From NCBI GenBank assembly GCA_020436085.1, contig JAGQYM010000031.1:1-52765 (forward strand): a stretch of DNA of 52,765 nt. Direction: 5' to 3'. This stretch comes from Cyclobacteriaceae bacterium (GTDB lineage Bacteria > Bacteroidota > Bacteroidia > Cytophagales > Cyclobacteriaceae). Positions 41,268 through 49,037 of the stretch are shown in pieces. Both the position numbers and the translations under genes were made by a program. How positions within the stretch are numbered: the stretch's first letter is position 1; the number at the start of each line of letters is the position of its first letter. The notes under the pieces were generated by a model. The model had not been told where the DNA came from. It saw nothing but the letters and a program-made list of their open reading frames with translations, and made no database searches.

Positions 41268-44200
41268 TTATTTTAACCCCTCCCTCTTCCTTTCCATCTC
41301 AGTCTTTATTGCCAGGAGTCGTTTCACCCCATCCATCGCCTGGGAAGTTGGCTTTACATCTGCATTTTGAAGCACCAGTTGCATGTGTAGAAATTTATCT
41401 TGCAGCCCCACAATGGTTTCCTTATCCGCAGGCACTTCAGTAATGCTGCCATACATAATATCTGGATTTTCAGGAGCGCCTTCTCCAACCATATCACGCA
41501 GGGATGTGTACTGCGTTTTTTTCAATTTCTTTTTTCCATTTAGTTGCGCCTCAATAGACTCTCTCATCTTCTGCAGGTCGTGATAGGCATTATAACTCTG
41601 CATAGAATAATCAAACTGTGATTGAAGATCTGCCGCGGAAATATTCACTCGTGGGTCCATCTTCACTTCAAGTGGCTGCTCCATTGACTTGCCATCTACA
41701 ACAAGACGCACTGTATAATTTCCTGGTGTTACCAATGGGCCTTGAGGGCCGGTTGGTGTATTTTGATAGACAGCTGAAATCGAATGCTGACGAGGAGCAC
41801 CAACTGGTGGAGCATACTTTAAATCCCAGATAAAACGATGGTGGCCGGCAGCTGTCGAGATTTTCTGTGCAGGTCGGAACCAGTACGTTGGATACTGCAT
41901 TGATGTCGTATCAAGCACTTCAGGTTTGTCTTTGCTGGAATAAGTTCTGATGACTTGTCCGTCTGCTCCAACTATTTGTAAAACAACTTCACTGGCGGGT
42001 TGCGCCAATGTATAATCCAGGATCGCACCATCTGGAGGATTTTTTCCTGTGGGCTCTTCGGGAAGTATTGGTGTATCCAAAAACATATTGTCGCGCACAC
42101 GAATGGCTACCGGAGGTTTGACAAGATGAGTCTGGCCGGACTTCGCCAACTCACGCAGCGGGTTGATGTTGTCCATGATCCAGATTGATCTGCCATGTGT
42201 ACCTATCACGAGGTCATCTCCATGAATTACCAAATCACGAATCGAGGTGGCTGGCATATTCATGCGCAGCGATTGCCAGTTGGCGCCATCGTCAATAGAG
42301 AAGTATACTTCACGTTCTGTCCCTGCAAACAACAAACCTTTTTGCTTGATGTCTTCTCTTACCACATTTACCGGCCCCATTGGGTTCATGCCATTGGTGA
42401 TCTCAGTCCATGAGGCACCACCGTCATGCGTACGATAGATGTGTGGTTTCATATCATCCTTGCGGATAGCATTGATGGCCATGTAAGCAGTGTTCGCATC
42501 AAAGTGACCCGCATCCATAATTGATACTTTGTCCCACGACTTCAACGCTGAAGGTGTAACCTCTTTCCAGTTCTTGCCTCCATCTTTGGTAATGTGCACC
42601 AGTCCGTCATCTGTACCTGCCCAAATTGTATTTACATCCAGCGGTGAGGCACTCACGGCATAGATCACCGCGCGTTGCCGCATGGTCTCCATCTCGGGAG
42701 TTTTGAAATCACCAACACTTGCCGGCACTTCAGGTTGTTTGCGTGTAAGGTCCGGACTGATGATTTCCCACTTGTCGCCTCCGTTCATTGTTTTCCACAA
42801 TACATTGGTACCGAACAGCAACATGTTTGGATCTTTTGGGTGAAAGAGCAAAGGCAACGTGCGCAACATTCTGTACTGACCTGACCTGAGTGCTTCGGGT
42901 GACACACTTTGTGACTGCCCGGTTTTCTTGTTGAATTTCATCACACGACCACCGTAAATGATGTCAGGGTTTTTTGGATCGGGAACAATGGTTGCGTATT
43001 CATCGTTGCCTACACCAATCCAGTCTCGCATGGAAATCTGTCCCCCGTTTCCGCGGCTGGCTACTCCGATTGCACCACTTTCCTGCTGCCCACCGTACAC
43101 CCAGTACGGAAACTGATTGTCTGTCGCCACGTGATACATTTGAGAGGTGGGTTGATTCAACCATGTGCTCCAGGTTTTTCCACCGTTCACACTAATGGTT
43201 GCACCCTGATCAACTGCGAAAAACATGATATCCGGATGTTCAGGATTAATCCACAGCCGATGATAATCATCTCCACCGGGAGCGCCCTTAAAAGACCACC
43301 ACGTTTTACCACCGTCAATTGATTTGTATGCTGCCACATTGGCTGCAAAAACAACATCCGGATTTTCCGGATGAACTCTTATCTCAGCGAAGTCTCCTCC
43401 TCTTCCCCAAATTCTTCTATCGGTTGTGATCAGTGACCAACTTTCGCCCGCATCATCGCTGCGATAAATTCCTCCGTTTTGTCTGGCATCTACTGTGGCG
43501 TATAATCTTTTTGGATTGCTATTCGAGATCCCAAAACCAATTCTTCCTAAGCCTTGTGCTGCACCTGGCAATCCAGAAGTCAACTGCCTCCATGTAGTGC
43601 CACCATCGGTTGATTTGTACAGACCACTGTTAGGTCCAGAGAAGGCTGCATTCTCCCATGGTCCTTCCTGATGTTCCCACATGTCAGCATAAAGAATTTG
43701 CGGATTGGTTGGATCAAATTCAATTTGGATTGCCCCGGTGTTGTGGTTGATGTAGAAAACTTTCTCCCATGATTTCCCTCCATTGGTCGTGCGAAAGATG
43801 CCACGCATTTCATTAGCACCGTACGGGTGACCAAGTCCGGCAGCAAAAACGATATCGGGGTTAGTTGGATGTATGATTAGTCTGCCGATTTGTTGCACAT
43901 CATTGAGACCTACATGCGTCCACGATTTCCCACCGTCTGTTGATTTAAAAATGCCATCGCCCACGCTGAGGTCTGGACGATGAAGGCCTTCTCCACTTCC
44001 TACATATATAATGTCAGGTTGTGTGGGAGACACAGCAATATCACCTACCGACCCGGTCGGTTGATCATCAAAAATTGGGTTCCAGGTTCGCCCGTAGTCA
44101 TCGGATTTCCAGACACCACCATTATTCACACCCATGAAAAAAACGTTGGGTTGAGATGGGATTCCCACGGCACCCACTGTCCGGCTGGCTCTGAAGGGGC

Positions 44201-44303
44201 CAATACATCGGTACTCAAGATCCTGGTAAGAGGTTTTAGACACAGACTGTGCAGCACACACAAAAGAGGCGACTGCAAATAGCGCAACAACAAAAATTCG
44301 CAT
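41268..44303 (-). CDS. secreted sortilin/VPS10-like beta-propeller protein
   Basis: A 1011-residue exported protein with a signal peptide (1-18, ending FVCA). Most of the chain is BNR/Asp-box propeller repeats: SDDYGRTW, STDGGKSW, TTNGGKSW, STDGGTTW, SDDAGESW, SIDGGKTW, SVNGGKTW, TKDGGKNW, THDGGASW and SIDDGANW. These build one or two large propellers of the VPS10/photosystem-stability type. A C-terminal beta and helical region follows (residues about 760-1011). Such proteins are usually annotated as glycosyl hydrolase or sortilin-like without tested activity. No T9SS C-terminal domain is seen at the end. The stop abuts the TetR operator. Confidence 0.85.
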   Translation of the reverse strand: MRIFVVALFAVASFVCAAQSVSKTSYQDLEYRCIGPFRASRTVGAVGIPSQPNVFFMGVNNGGVWKSDDYGRTWNPIFDDQPTGSVGDIAVSPTQPDIIYVGSGEGLHRPDLSVGDGIFKSTDGGKSWTHVGLNDVQQIGRLIIHPTNPDIVFAAGLGHPYGANEMRGIFRTTNGGKSWEKVFYINHNTGAIQIEFDPTNPQILYADMWEHQEGPWENAAFSGPNSGLYKSTDGGTTWRQLTSGLPGAAQGLGRIGFGISNSNPKRLYATVDARQNGGIYRSDDAGESWSLITTDRRIWGRGGDFAEIRVHPENPDVVFAANVAAYKSIDGGKTWWSFKGAPGGDDYHRLWINPEHPDIMFFAVDQGATISVNGGKTWSTWLNQPTSQMYHVATDNQFPYWVYGGQQESGAIGVASRGNGGQISMRDWIGVGNDEYATIVPDPKNPDIIYGGRVMKFNKKTGQSQSVSPEALRSGQYRMLRTLPLLFHPKDPNMLLFGTNVLWKTMNGGDKWEIISPDLTRKQPEVPASVGDFKTPEMETMRQRAVIYAVSASPLDVNTIWAGTDDGLVHITKDGGKNWKEVTPSALKSWDKVSIMDAGHFDANTAYMAINAIRKDDMKPHIYRTHDGGASWTEITNGMNPMGPVNVVREDIKQKGLLFAGTEREVYFSIDDGANWQSLRMNMPATSIRDLVIHGDDLVIGTHGRSIWIMDNINPLRELAKSGQTHLVKPPVAIRVRDNMFLDTPILPEEPTGKNPPDGAILDYTLAQPASEVVLQIVGADGQVIRTYSSKDKPEVLDTTSMQYPTYWFRPAQKISTAAGHHRFIWDLKYAPPVGAPRQHSISAVYQNTPTGPQGPLVTPGNYTVRLVVDGKSMEQPLEVKMDPRVNISAADLQSQFDYSMQSYNAYHDLQKMRESIEAQLNGKKKLKKTQYTSLRDMVGEGAPENPDIMYGSITEVPADKETIVGLQDKFLHMQLVLQNADVKPTSQAMDGVKRLLAIKTEMERKREGLK

Positions 44304-44480
44304 GGAGTTAGGATTGATTTGTTTCCGATTTTAGGGAAATAATCAGCGTAAAGCAACCTGAGATTAGACAAGACCGCCAATGGTGTGGGGAACTTAGCCG
44401 TTTAGCCAACAGTCTCTTCTCATTGGTATTACCGATTCGTATTTTGGGTCATTACATAATCCTGATAAACTCCCTGTAAT

Positions 44481-46511
44481 ATGATATCTAAGCGCGTTCT
44501 CTTGCTATCAATCGCGGTACTGAGTATCCTGACTTCCATCGCCCAAGACAAACAACCGTTTTCCAGAATGGATGTGTTTGAACTCGAATGGGTTACTGAT
44601 CCCCAAATATCGCCAGACGGTAACCAAGTAGTGTATGTGCGAAGAGGTATGAACATCATGACGGATAGAAGAGAGGGAAATCTATGGATCGTAAACGCCA
44701 ATGGGACAGGGAACGAGAAATTGACGCCACATGATCGTGGCGAATCAAGCCCTTCGTGGTCACCGGATGGAAGCAGAATTGCCTATGTAAGTAGTACTGA
44801 CGAAGGTGCGGAGATTTTTGTGTTCTGGTTAAGAACTGGTCGGTTGGCTAAGCTAACACAGTTGAATCGTTCGCCACGGGGATTGGTATGGTCGCCTGAT
44901 GGAAAACAAATCGCTTTTTCTATGCACGTGCCGGGCAACGAACTCTCATTGGTGAAGCCTCCTGCCAAACCTGACGGAGCAAAATGGGCAGATGCACCAC
45001 GTATCACCACAAGATTAAAACACGAAGCGGATGGCTCGGGATACATGGAACCTGGATATGCACATTTGTTTGTAGTGCCTGCTGAAGGCGGAACTGCAAG
45101 ACAAGTAACAAATGGAAACTTTCAACATCGAAGTTCGCCTGTGTGGTCGCAAGATGGCAAGCAATTGATTTTTTCAAGCAACAGAAATGAGGATTGGGAA
45201 TATGATTTTGATAACTCTGAATTGTATTCTGTAAATGTGAATGATGGAAAGGTAAATACTCTTACAACACGTAAAGGTCCGGATCACAGTCCGGCAGTTT
45301 CACCTGACGGAAAGTCCATCGCGTATTTAGGATTTGATGATCGTACTCAAACGTATCAAATCACCAGACTCTACACGATGAATCTTGATGGATCGGGCAA
45401 AAAAGAAATTGATACTAAACTAGATAGGGACGTCTTTTCACCTACGTGGGACACTGACGGAAAGGGACTTTACTTTCAATATGATGACAAAGGCAACACG
45501 AAAATTGGTTATGTAAGTCTCGCTGGCAAGGTCACTACACTTACAAACAACCTTGGTGGTGATGATCCAAGTCGGCCGTATGGTGGAGGTTCATTCTCCA
45601 TGTCCTCGAATGGGAAGTTTGCATTTACACACACTACACCTGAGCACCCAAGTGAGCTTGCCGTTGCAGACAAAACTGGAAAAGTAAATCTTGTCACTAA
45701 TCTCAACAGCGATCTGTTGGATTACCGTCAACTTGGTAAGGTGGAAGAAATATGGTACAAGTCGACAGTTGACAATCTAGACGTACAGGGCTGGATTGTG
45801 AAGCCACCTTTTTTTGAGCAAGGAAAAAAATATCCGTTGATAGTTGAGAATCACGGTGGACCAACTGCAAATTATGGTGATCGTTTCTCACCAGAGATGC
45901 AATTGTTGGCTGCTGGTGGTTATGTGGTTTTCTATCCTAATCCGAGAGGCAGCACCAGTTATGGTGAAAAATTTGGAAATGAGTTGTATCACAATTATCC
46001 TGGCAACGACTACAATGATGTAATGGATGGTGTGGATGCTGTAATCAAAAAAGGATATGTTGACGATCAGAATCTTTTTGTAACCGGTGGAAGTGCCGGA
46101 GGTATAATGACTGCATGGATGATTGGAAAGAACAATCGCTTCCGTGCTGCCGCTGTGGTAAAGCCGGTAATGAACTGGATCAGTAAAACGCTGACGGCTG
46201 ATAATTACTATGGCTATGCCAATTCAAGACTACCTGGACAACCGTGGGAGAATATGGATGTGTATATGAAGTTTTCACCAGTGTCGTTGGTGGGAAATAT
46301 TCAAACGCCAACACTTGTGATGGTGGGTACTTCCGATATGCGAACTCCGCTTTCTGAGGCCAAGCAATTGTATCACGCACTCAAGATTAGAAAAATCGAG
46401 ACTGCACTGGTGGAAGTTCCAGGTTCGTACCACTATATAGCGAATAGACCGAGTCAGTTGATTACCAAGATTGATCATATTTTAGCCTGGTTTGATAAGT
46501 ACAAGAAGTAA
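44481..46511 (+). CDS. S9 family (prolyl oligopeptidase-type) serine peptidase
   Basis: A 676-residue secreted peptidase with a signal peptide (1-21, ending SIAQ). A TolB/WD40-like propeller follows (repeats such as SPSWSPDGSRIAYVSS, GLVWSPDGKQIAFS, SPVWSQDGKQLIFSSN). The C-terminal alpha/beta-hydrolase domain has nucleophile S538 in GGSAGG, D619 in GTSDMRTP and H651 in GSYHYI. The propeller limits substrates to peptides; family members act as dipeptidyl or acylaminoacyl peptidases. The next gene starts 8 nt downstream. Confidence 0.92.
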   Translation: MISKRVLLLSIAVLSILTSIAQDKQPFSRMDVFELEWVTDPQISPDGNQVVYVRRGMNIMTDRREGNLWIVNANGTGNEKLTPHDRGESSPSWSPDGSRIAYVSSTDEGAEIFVFWLRTGRLAKLTQLNRSPRGLVWSPDGKQIAFSMHVPGNELSLVKPPAKPDGAKWADAPRITTRLKHEADGSGYMEPGYAHLFVVPAEGGTARQVTNGNFQHRSSPVWSQDGKQLIFSSNRNEDWEYDFDNSELYSVNVNDGKVNTLTTRKGPDHSPAVSPDGKSIAYLGFDDRTQTYQITRLYTMNLDGSGKKEIDTKLDRDVFSPTWDTDGKGLYFQYDDKGNTKIGYVSLAGKVTTLTNNLGGDDPSRPYGGGSFSMSSNGKFAFTHTTPEHPSELAVADKTGKVNLVTNLNSDLLDYRQLGKVEEIWYKSTVDNLDVQGWIVKPPFFEQGKKYPLIVENHGGPTANYGDRFSPEMQLLAAGGYVVFYPNPRGSTSYGEKFGNELYHNYPGNDYNDVMDGVDAVIKKGYVDDQNLFVTGGSAGGIMTAWMIGKNNRFRAAAVVKPVMNWISKTLTADNYYGYANSRLPGQPWENMDVYMKFSPVSLVGNIQTPTLVMVGTSDMRTPLSEAKQLYHALKIRKIETALVEVPGSYHYIANRPSQLITKIDHILAWFDKYKK

Positions 46512-46519
46512 CATCTCAT

Positions 46520-46981
46520 ATGACAGTTGCTATTCGCTCCGTCAATGCTGGCGACTTTGAGAAGATTTATGAGTTCGTGTGCGCCTTGCAGGACAAGCTT
46601 TTTGATAAAGCTATCATGCAGCGGGTGTTTAATGAGAACATTAACTCTGAGAACAACATTTATCTCATAGCGGAGGTAGGCGCTATAGCTGTGGGCTATG
46701 CGAGTTGCCATATACAATCGCTTCTTCACCACGCAGCGCGGGTTGCAGAAATTCAAGAGATGTATGTGATGCCTGAATATCGAAGTTCGGGTGTGGGAAA
46801 AGAACTAATGAAAACCGTCAAGGCAAAAGCAAAAGAGAAAGGTGCAGTTCAGCTAGAGGTGACAACTCGAGTGATCCGGAAGGAGGCCATAAAATTTTAT
46901 GTGAGAGAAGAATTTGAAGATACGCACAAGAAGCTTGTTCATTACTTCAAAAACCAGGAAGCAACTTCACTCACGACTTAG
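46520..46981 (+). CDS. GNAT family N-acetyltransferase
   Basis: A 153-residue single GNAT domain. The acetyl-CoA-binding motif A is EIQEMYVMPEYRSSGVGKELMKTVKAKAKEKG (residues about 76-107), with the R/Q-x-x-G-x-G/A loop as RSSGVG. The end reads KFYVREEFEDTHKKLVHYF, typical of the last strand. The substrate is unknown. It is probably co-transcribed with the upstream peptidase (8-nt gap). Its stop overlaps the stop of the convergent response regulator. Confidence 0.88.
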   Translation: MTVAIRSVNAGDFEKIYEFVCALQDKLFDKAIMQRVFNENINSENNIYLIAEVGAIAVGYASCHIQSLLHHAARVAEIQEMYVMPEYRSSGVGKELMKTVKAKAKEKGAVQLEVTTRVIRKEAIKFYVREEFEDTHKKLVHYFKNQEATSLTT

Positions 46982-47745
46982 TTTCCCAGCCACTGCTTAA
47001 ACTCTGCTGCTTTCTCGCTGCTAATGGTAATAGGCTCATCGGCTGGTCGCTCCATCTCTACTAAAAGTTTTCCTTTGTGGTATCGATGTGTCTTTTTAAT
47101 CGCATCGTATGCAATTAGAAACTGCCTATTGGCCCTGTAGAATTTCACTGGGTCAAGTTGTTGCGCAAGCTCATCCAAGTTAAAGTCGACCAAATACGTA
47201 TTTCCCTTTGTGCCGAACAAATGAACCACGCCATTGCGGCTTTGAAAATAGGCGATGGAATCTGTTTCTATGCTGATTAGCTCCTCTCCTTTCCTTACCA
47301 GAAAACGGGATTTATATTTTTTGTCGTCAAGTCGAATTTTGCTTATCAACGCGTTTATGTCCGGCAATGCAGTTCCCTCACCAAACGACTTCTTCATCTC
47401 TTCATATTTCTGAAGGCTTTTGGCAAGATCATCTTTCTTGATGGGCTTCAACAGATAATCTATACTACTCACCTTAAATGCTCGTAACATGTACTCATCA
47501 AAAGCCGTGGTGAAAATTATGGGCTTGGAAATTTTCACTGACTCGAATATCTCAAAGCTCAACCCATCACTAAGCTGGATATCCATAAATAAAAGGTCGG
47601 GGTGGCTATTTGAATTTAACCATTTGACGGTATCTTCAACTGTGTCGATAACCTCAACGATTTTTATTTCTGAGTTTATCTCCTCAAGAACCTTTTGTAG
47701 TCTACGAAAGGCTGGGGCCTCGTCTTCAATGATCAAAACTGTCAT
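46978..47745 (-). CDS. LytTR-type response regulator
   Basis: A 255-residue regulator. The receiver domain has acidic E7/D8 (IIEDE), phosphoacceptor D55 in LLFMDIQLSDG, T79-type threonine (IIFTTAFDEY) and the lysine in LLKPIKKDDL. The LytTR DNA-binding domain occupies about residues 150-250 (FLVRKGEELISIETDSIAYFQS, then FYRANRQFLI). LytTR domains bind pairs of direct repeats about 21 bp apart. The gene overlaps the kinase gene by 4 nt (ATGA). The likely targets are its own operon and the divergent receptor gene, given the repeats at 48846-48897. Confidence 0.95.
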   Translation of the reverse strand: MTVLIIEDEAPAFRRLQKVLEEINSEIKIVEVIDTVEDTVKWLNSNSHPDLLFMDIQLSDGLSFEIFESVKISKPIIFTTAFDEYMLRAFKVSSIDYLLKPIKKDDLAKSLQKYEEMKKSFGEGTALPDINALISKIRLDDKKYKSRFLVRKGEELISIETDSIAYFQSRNGVVHLFGTKGNTYLVDFNLDELAQQLDPVKFYRANRQFLIAYDAIKKTHRYHKGKLLVEMERPADEPITISSEKAAEFKQWLGN

Positions 47746-48785
47746 ACTATCGAGGCTGAAACAGAGGTTTCTCCTTTAATATGAAGAAGTGGTATTGAAA
47801 CGACAAAGGAGTCGTCAGTTGAGTCGACTTTTATAACTTCCTTTCCGAAGTAAGCATAACGGTTCCTTATATTCATCAAACCTGTCTTTGTTGACTTCTC
47901 AATAACATTCTTCCGTTGGAGATTGTTTTTCACAACCACCGAGTTGCCTTCGATATAAACTGAGACATGCAGCGGATGAGTTTTGGAGATGACATTGTGT
48001 TTAATCGCATTTTCCAATAAAATCTGAATAGTCAAAGGAGCGATGCTCATATTCATATAATCATCACTCACTTCAAAATCTACAGACAAATTTTGTGGAT
48101 ATCGAATCTTCAGCAGGAACATGTAGTTCCGTGCAAACTCAAGTTCTTCTTTCAGTTTTACTACTTCCCTGTCCCTGTTCTGTAAAATATAGCGGTATAC
48201 TTCTGATAACTTCTCCGTGAATTCAATCGCTGTTTTGCTATCCTCAGCAATCAGTGTAGATAATGCATTGAGGCTATTGAACAAAAAGTGTGGACTCATC
48301 TGGTTCTGCAATACTTCAAATTGAGTTCTTATCTGCTGATTCTTGAGTGCCTCATTCAATTGAATGGATTTTTTCCACTGTTCGAAAAAGTAAACGTTTT
48401 CGTAGATAGACCCGATAACTAATGCAACTACCAAATTGATAGTCGTTTTGGTAACCACATTATCAATGGCCAGAATTTGATCAAGTGTTTGATTATTGAG
48501 CACGTAGCACAGAATCGGGTCGACAACCACCATTAATGTAACAAGGGACAAGACGGTTAGTAACAGTCTGCGTGGAGTCTGCTTGATTTCCGGAAATCGT
48601 TTCCTGTAATACATGAAGAGCATGAATGCTCCATTCCAGTACAATGTCGTGAAGACAAGGGCCACAAAATACCGATGTACAATCGTTTCCCCGGGATCCA
48701 GCGGATGAAAGAACGTCATCACATAGGCGAGAATTGGTATTCCAAACCATCGGACATAAACCTCTCTGATATTGAACAACCACAT
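47742..48785 (-). CDS. LytS-type sensor histidine kinase
   Basis: About 347 residues from the ATG at 48783-48785. A TTG seven codons further upstream (48804-48806) is in frame, but it forms the last three bases of the -7 promoter element, so translation from it is unlikely. Four membrane helices (residues about 10-150) have no large extracellular loop, and a coiled linker follows. The HisKA_7TM/LytS-type phosphoacceptor segment is NQMSPHFLFNSLNALSTL, the N box ILLENAIKHN and the G box TGLMNIRNRY. It pairs with the downstream LytTR regulator. The sensing region is within the membrane, so the signal is unknown. Confidence 0.93.
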   Translation of the reverse strand: MWLFNIREVYVRWFGIPILAYVMTFFHPLDPGETIVHRYFVALVFTTLYWNGAFMLFMYYRKRFPEIKQTPRRLLLTVLSLVTLMVVVDPILCYVLNNQTLDQILAIDNVVTKTTINLVVALVIGSIYENVYFFEQWKKSIQLNEALKNQQIRTQFEVLQNQMSPHFLFNSLNALSTLIAEDSKTAIEFTEKLSEVYRYILQNRDREVVKLKEELEFARNYMFLLKIRYPQNLSVDFEVSDDYMNMSIAPLTIQILLENAIKHNVISKTHPLHVSVYIEGNSVVVKNNLQRKNVIEKSTKTGLMNIRNRYAYFGKEVIKVDSTDDSFVVSIPLLHIKGETSVSASIV

Positions 48786-48803
48786 CGGAAATAAATTGAA
48801 TTT

Positions 48804-48832
48804 CAAATTTAACTATTGTCTGGCTTCATGAA
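48804..48832 (-). promoter_or_regulatory. promoter of the lytS/lytTR operon
   Basis: On the minus strand, TTC (48830-48832), 18 nt, then TAAATTTG (48804-48811), an exact TAnnTTTG. The predicted transcript start near 48797 leaves a leader of about 12 nt before ATG 48785. Confidence 0.5.
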
Positions 48833-48845
48833 CAGTTACGAACGC

Positions 48846-48897
48846 TGAAGCCGGAATTGACATGGGTGAAACCGGAAAAAGAACAACTGAAACTGAA
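48846..48897. repeat. three direct repeats at 21-bp period, probable regulator-binding sites
   Basis: TGAAGCCGGA (48846), TGAAACCGGA (48867) and TGAAACTGAA (48888) start exactly 21 nt apart, two helical turns. The spacing is that expected for LytTR-domain dimers. The array begins 14 nt upstream of the kinase promoter's -33 element and lies 86 nt from the receptor promoter. Confidence 0.55.
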
Positions 48898-48982
48898 GCA
48901 GGTTCAAAAACAGCTCGTATTCGGCTCAAATCACCTATTTGAGGGTTGAGCGCAGTAAGATCAGGTCTCGCAATGGTTCTGG

Positions 48983-49013
48983 TTCATAGGTCTTTGAGCT
49001 ACCAATAGTTTTG
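48983..49013 (+). promoter_or_regulatory. promoter of the TonB-dependent receptor gene
   Basis: TTC (48983-48985), 20 nt, then TAGTTTTG (49006-49013), an exact TAnnTTTG, 24 nt before the ATG. A 7-bp hairpin (CTCAAAT/ATTTGAG, 48925-48943) lies further upstream. Confidence 0.5.
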
Positions 49014-49037
49014 GTGAGATAACAAAAAAATCAGCCC

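Noticed and set aside
41383-44282. Many plus-strand frames opposite the sortilin-like gene
   Set aside because: They have biased composition mirroring the repeats and no recognisable domains; they are antisense shadows of a clear coding frame.
48862-48939. Short 25-codon reading frame in the lytS-receptor intergenic region
   Set aside because: It has an ATG and a stop but coincides with the phased direct repeats, which explain its repetitive peptide better.
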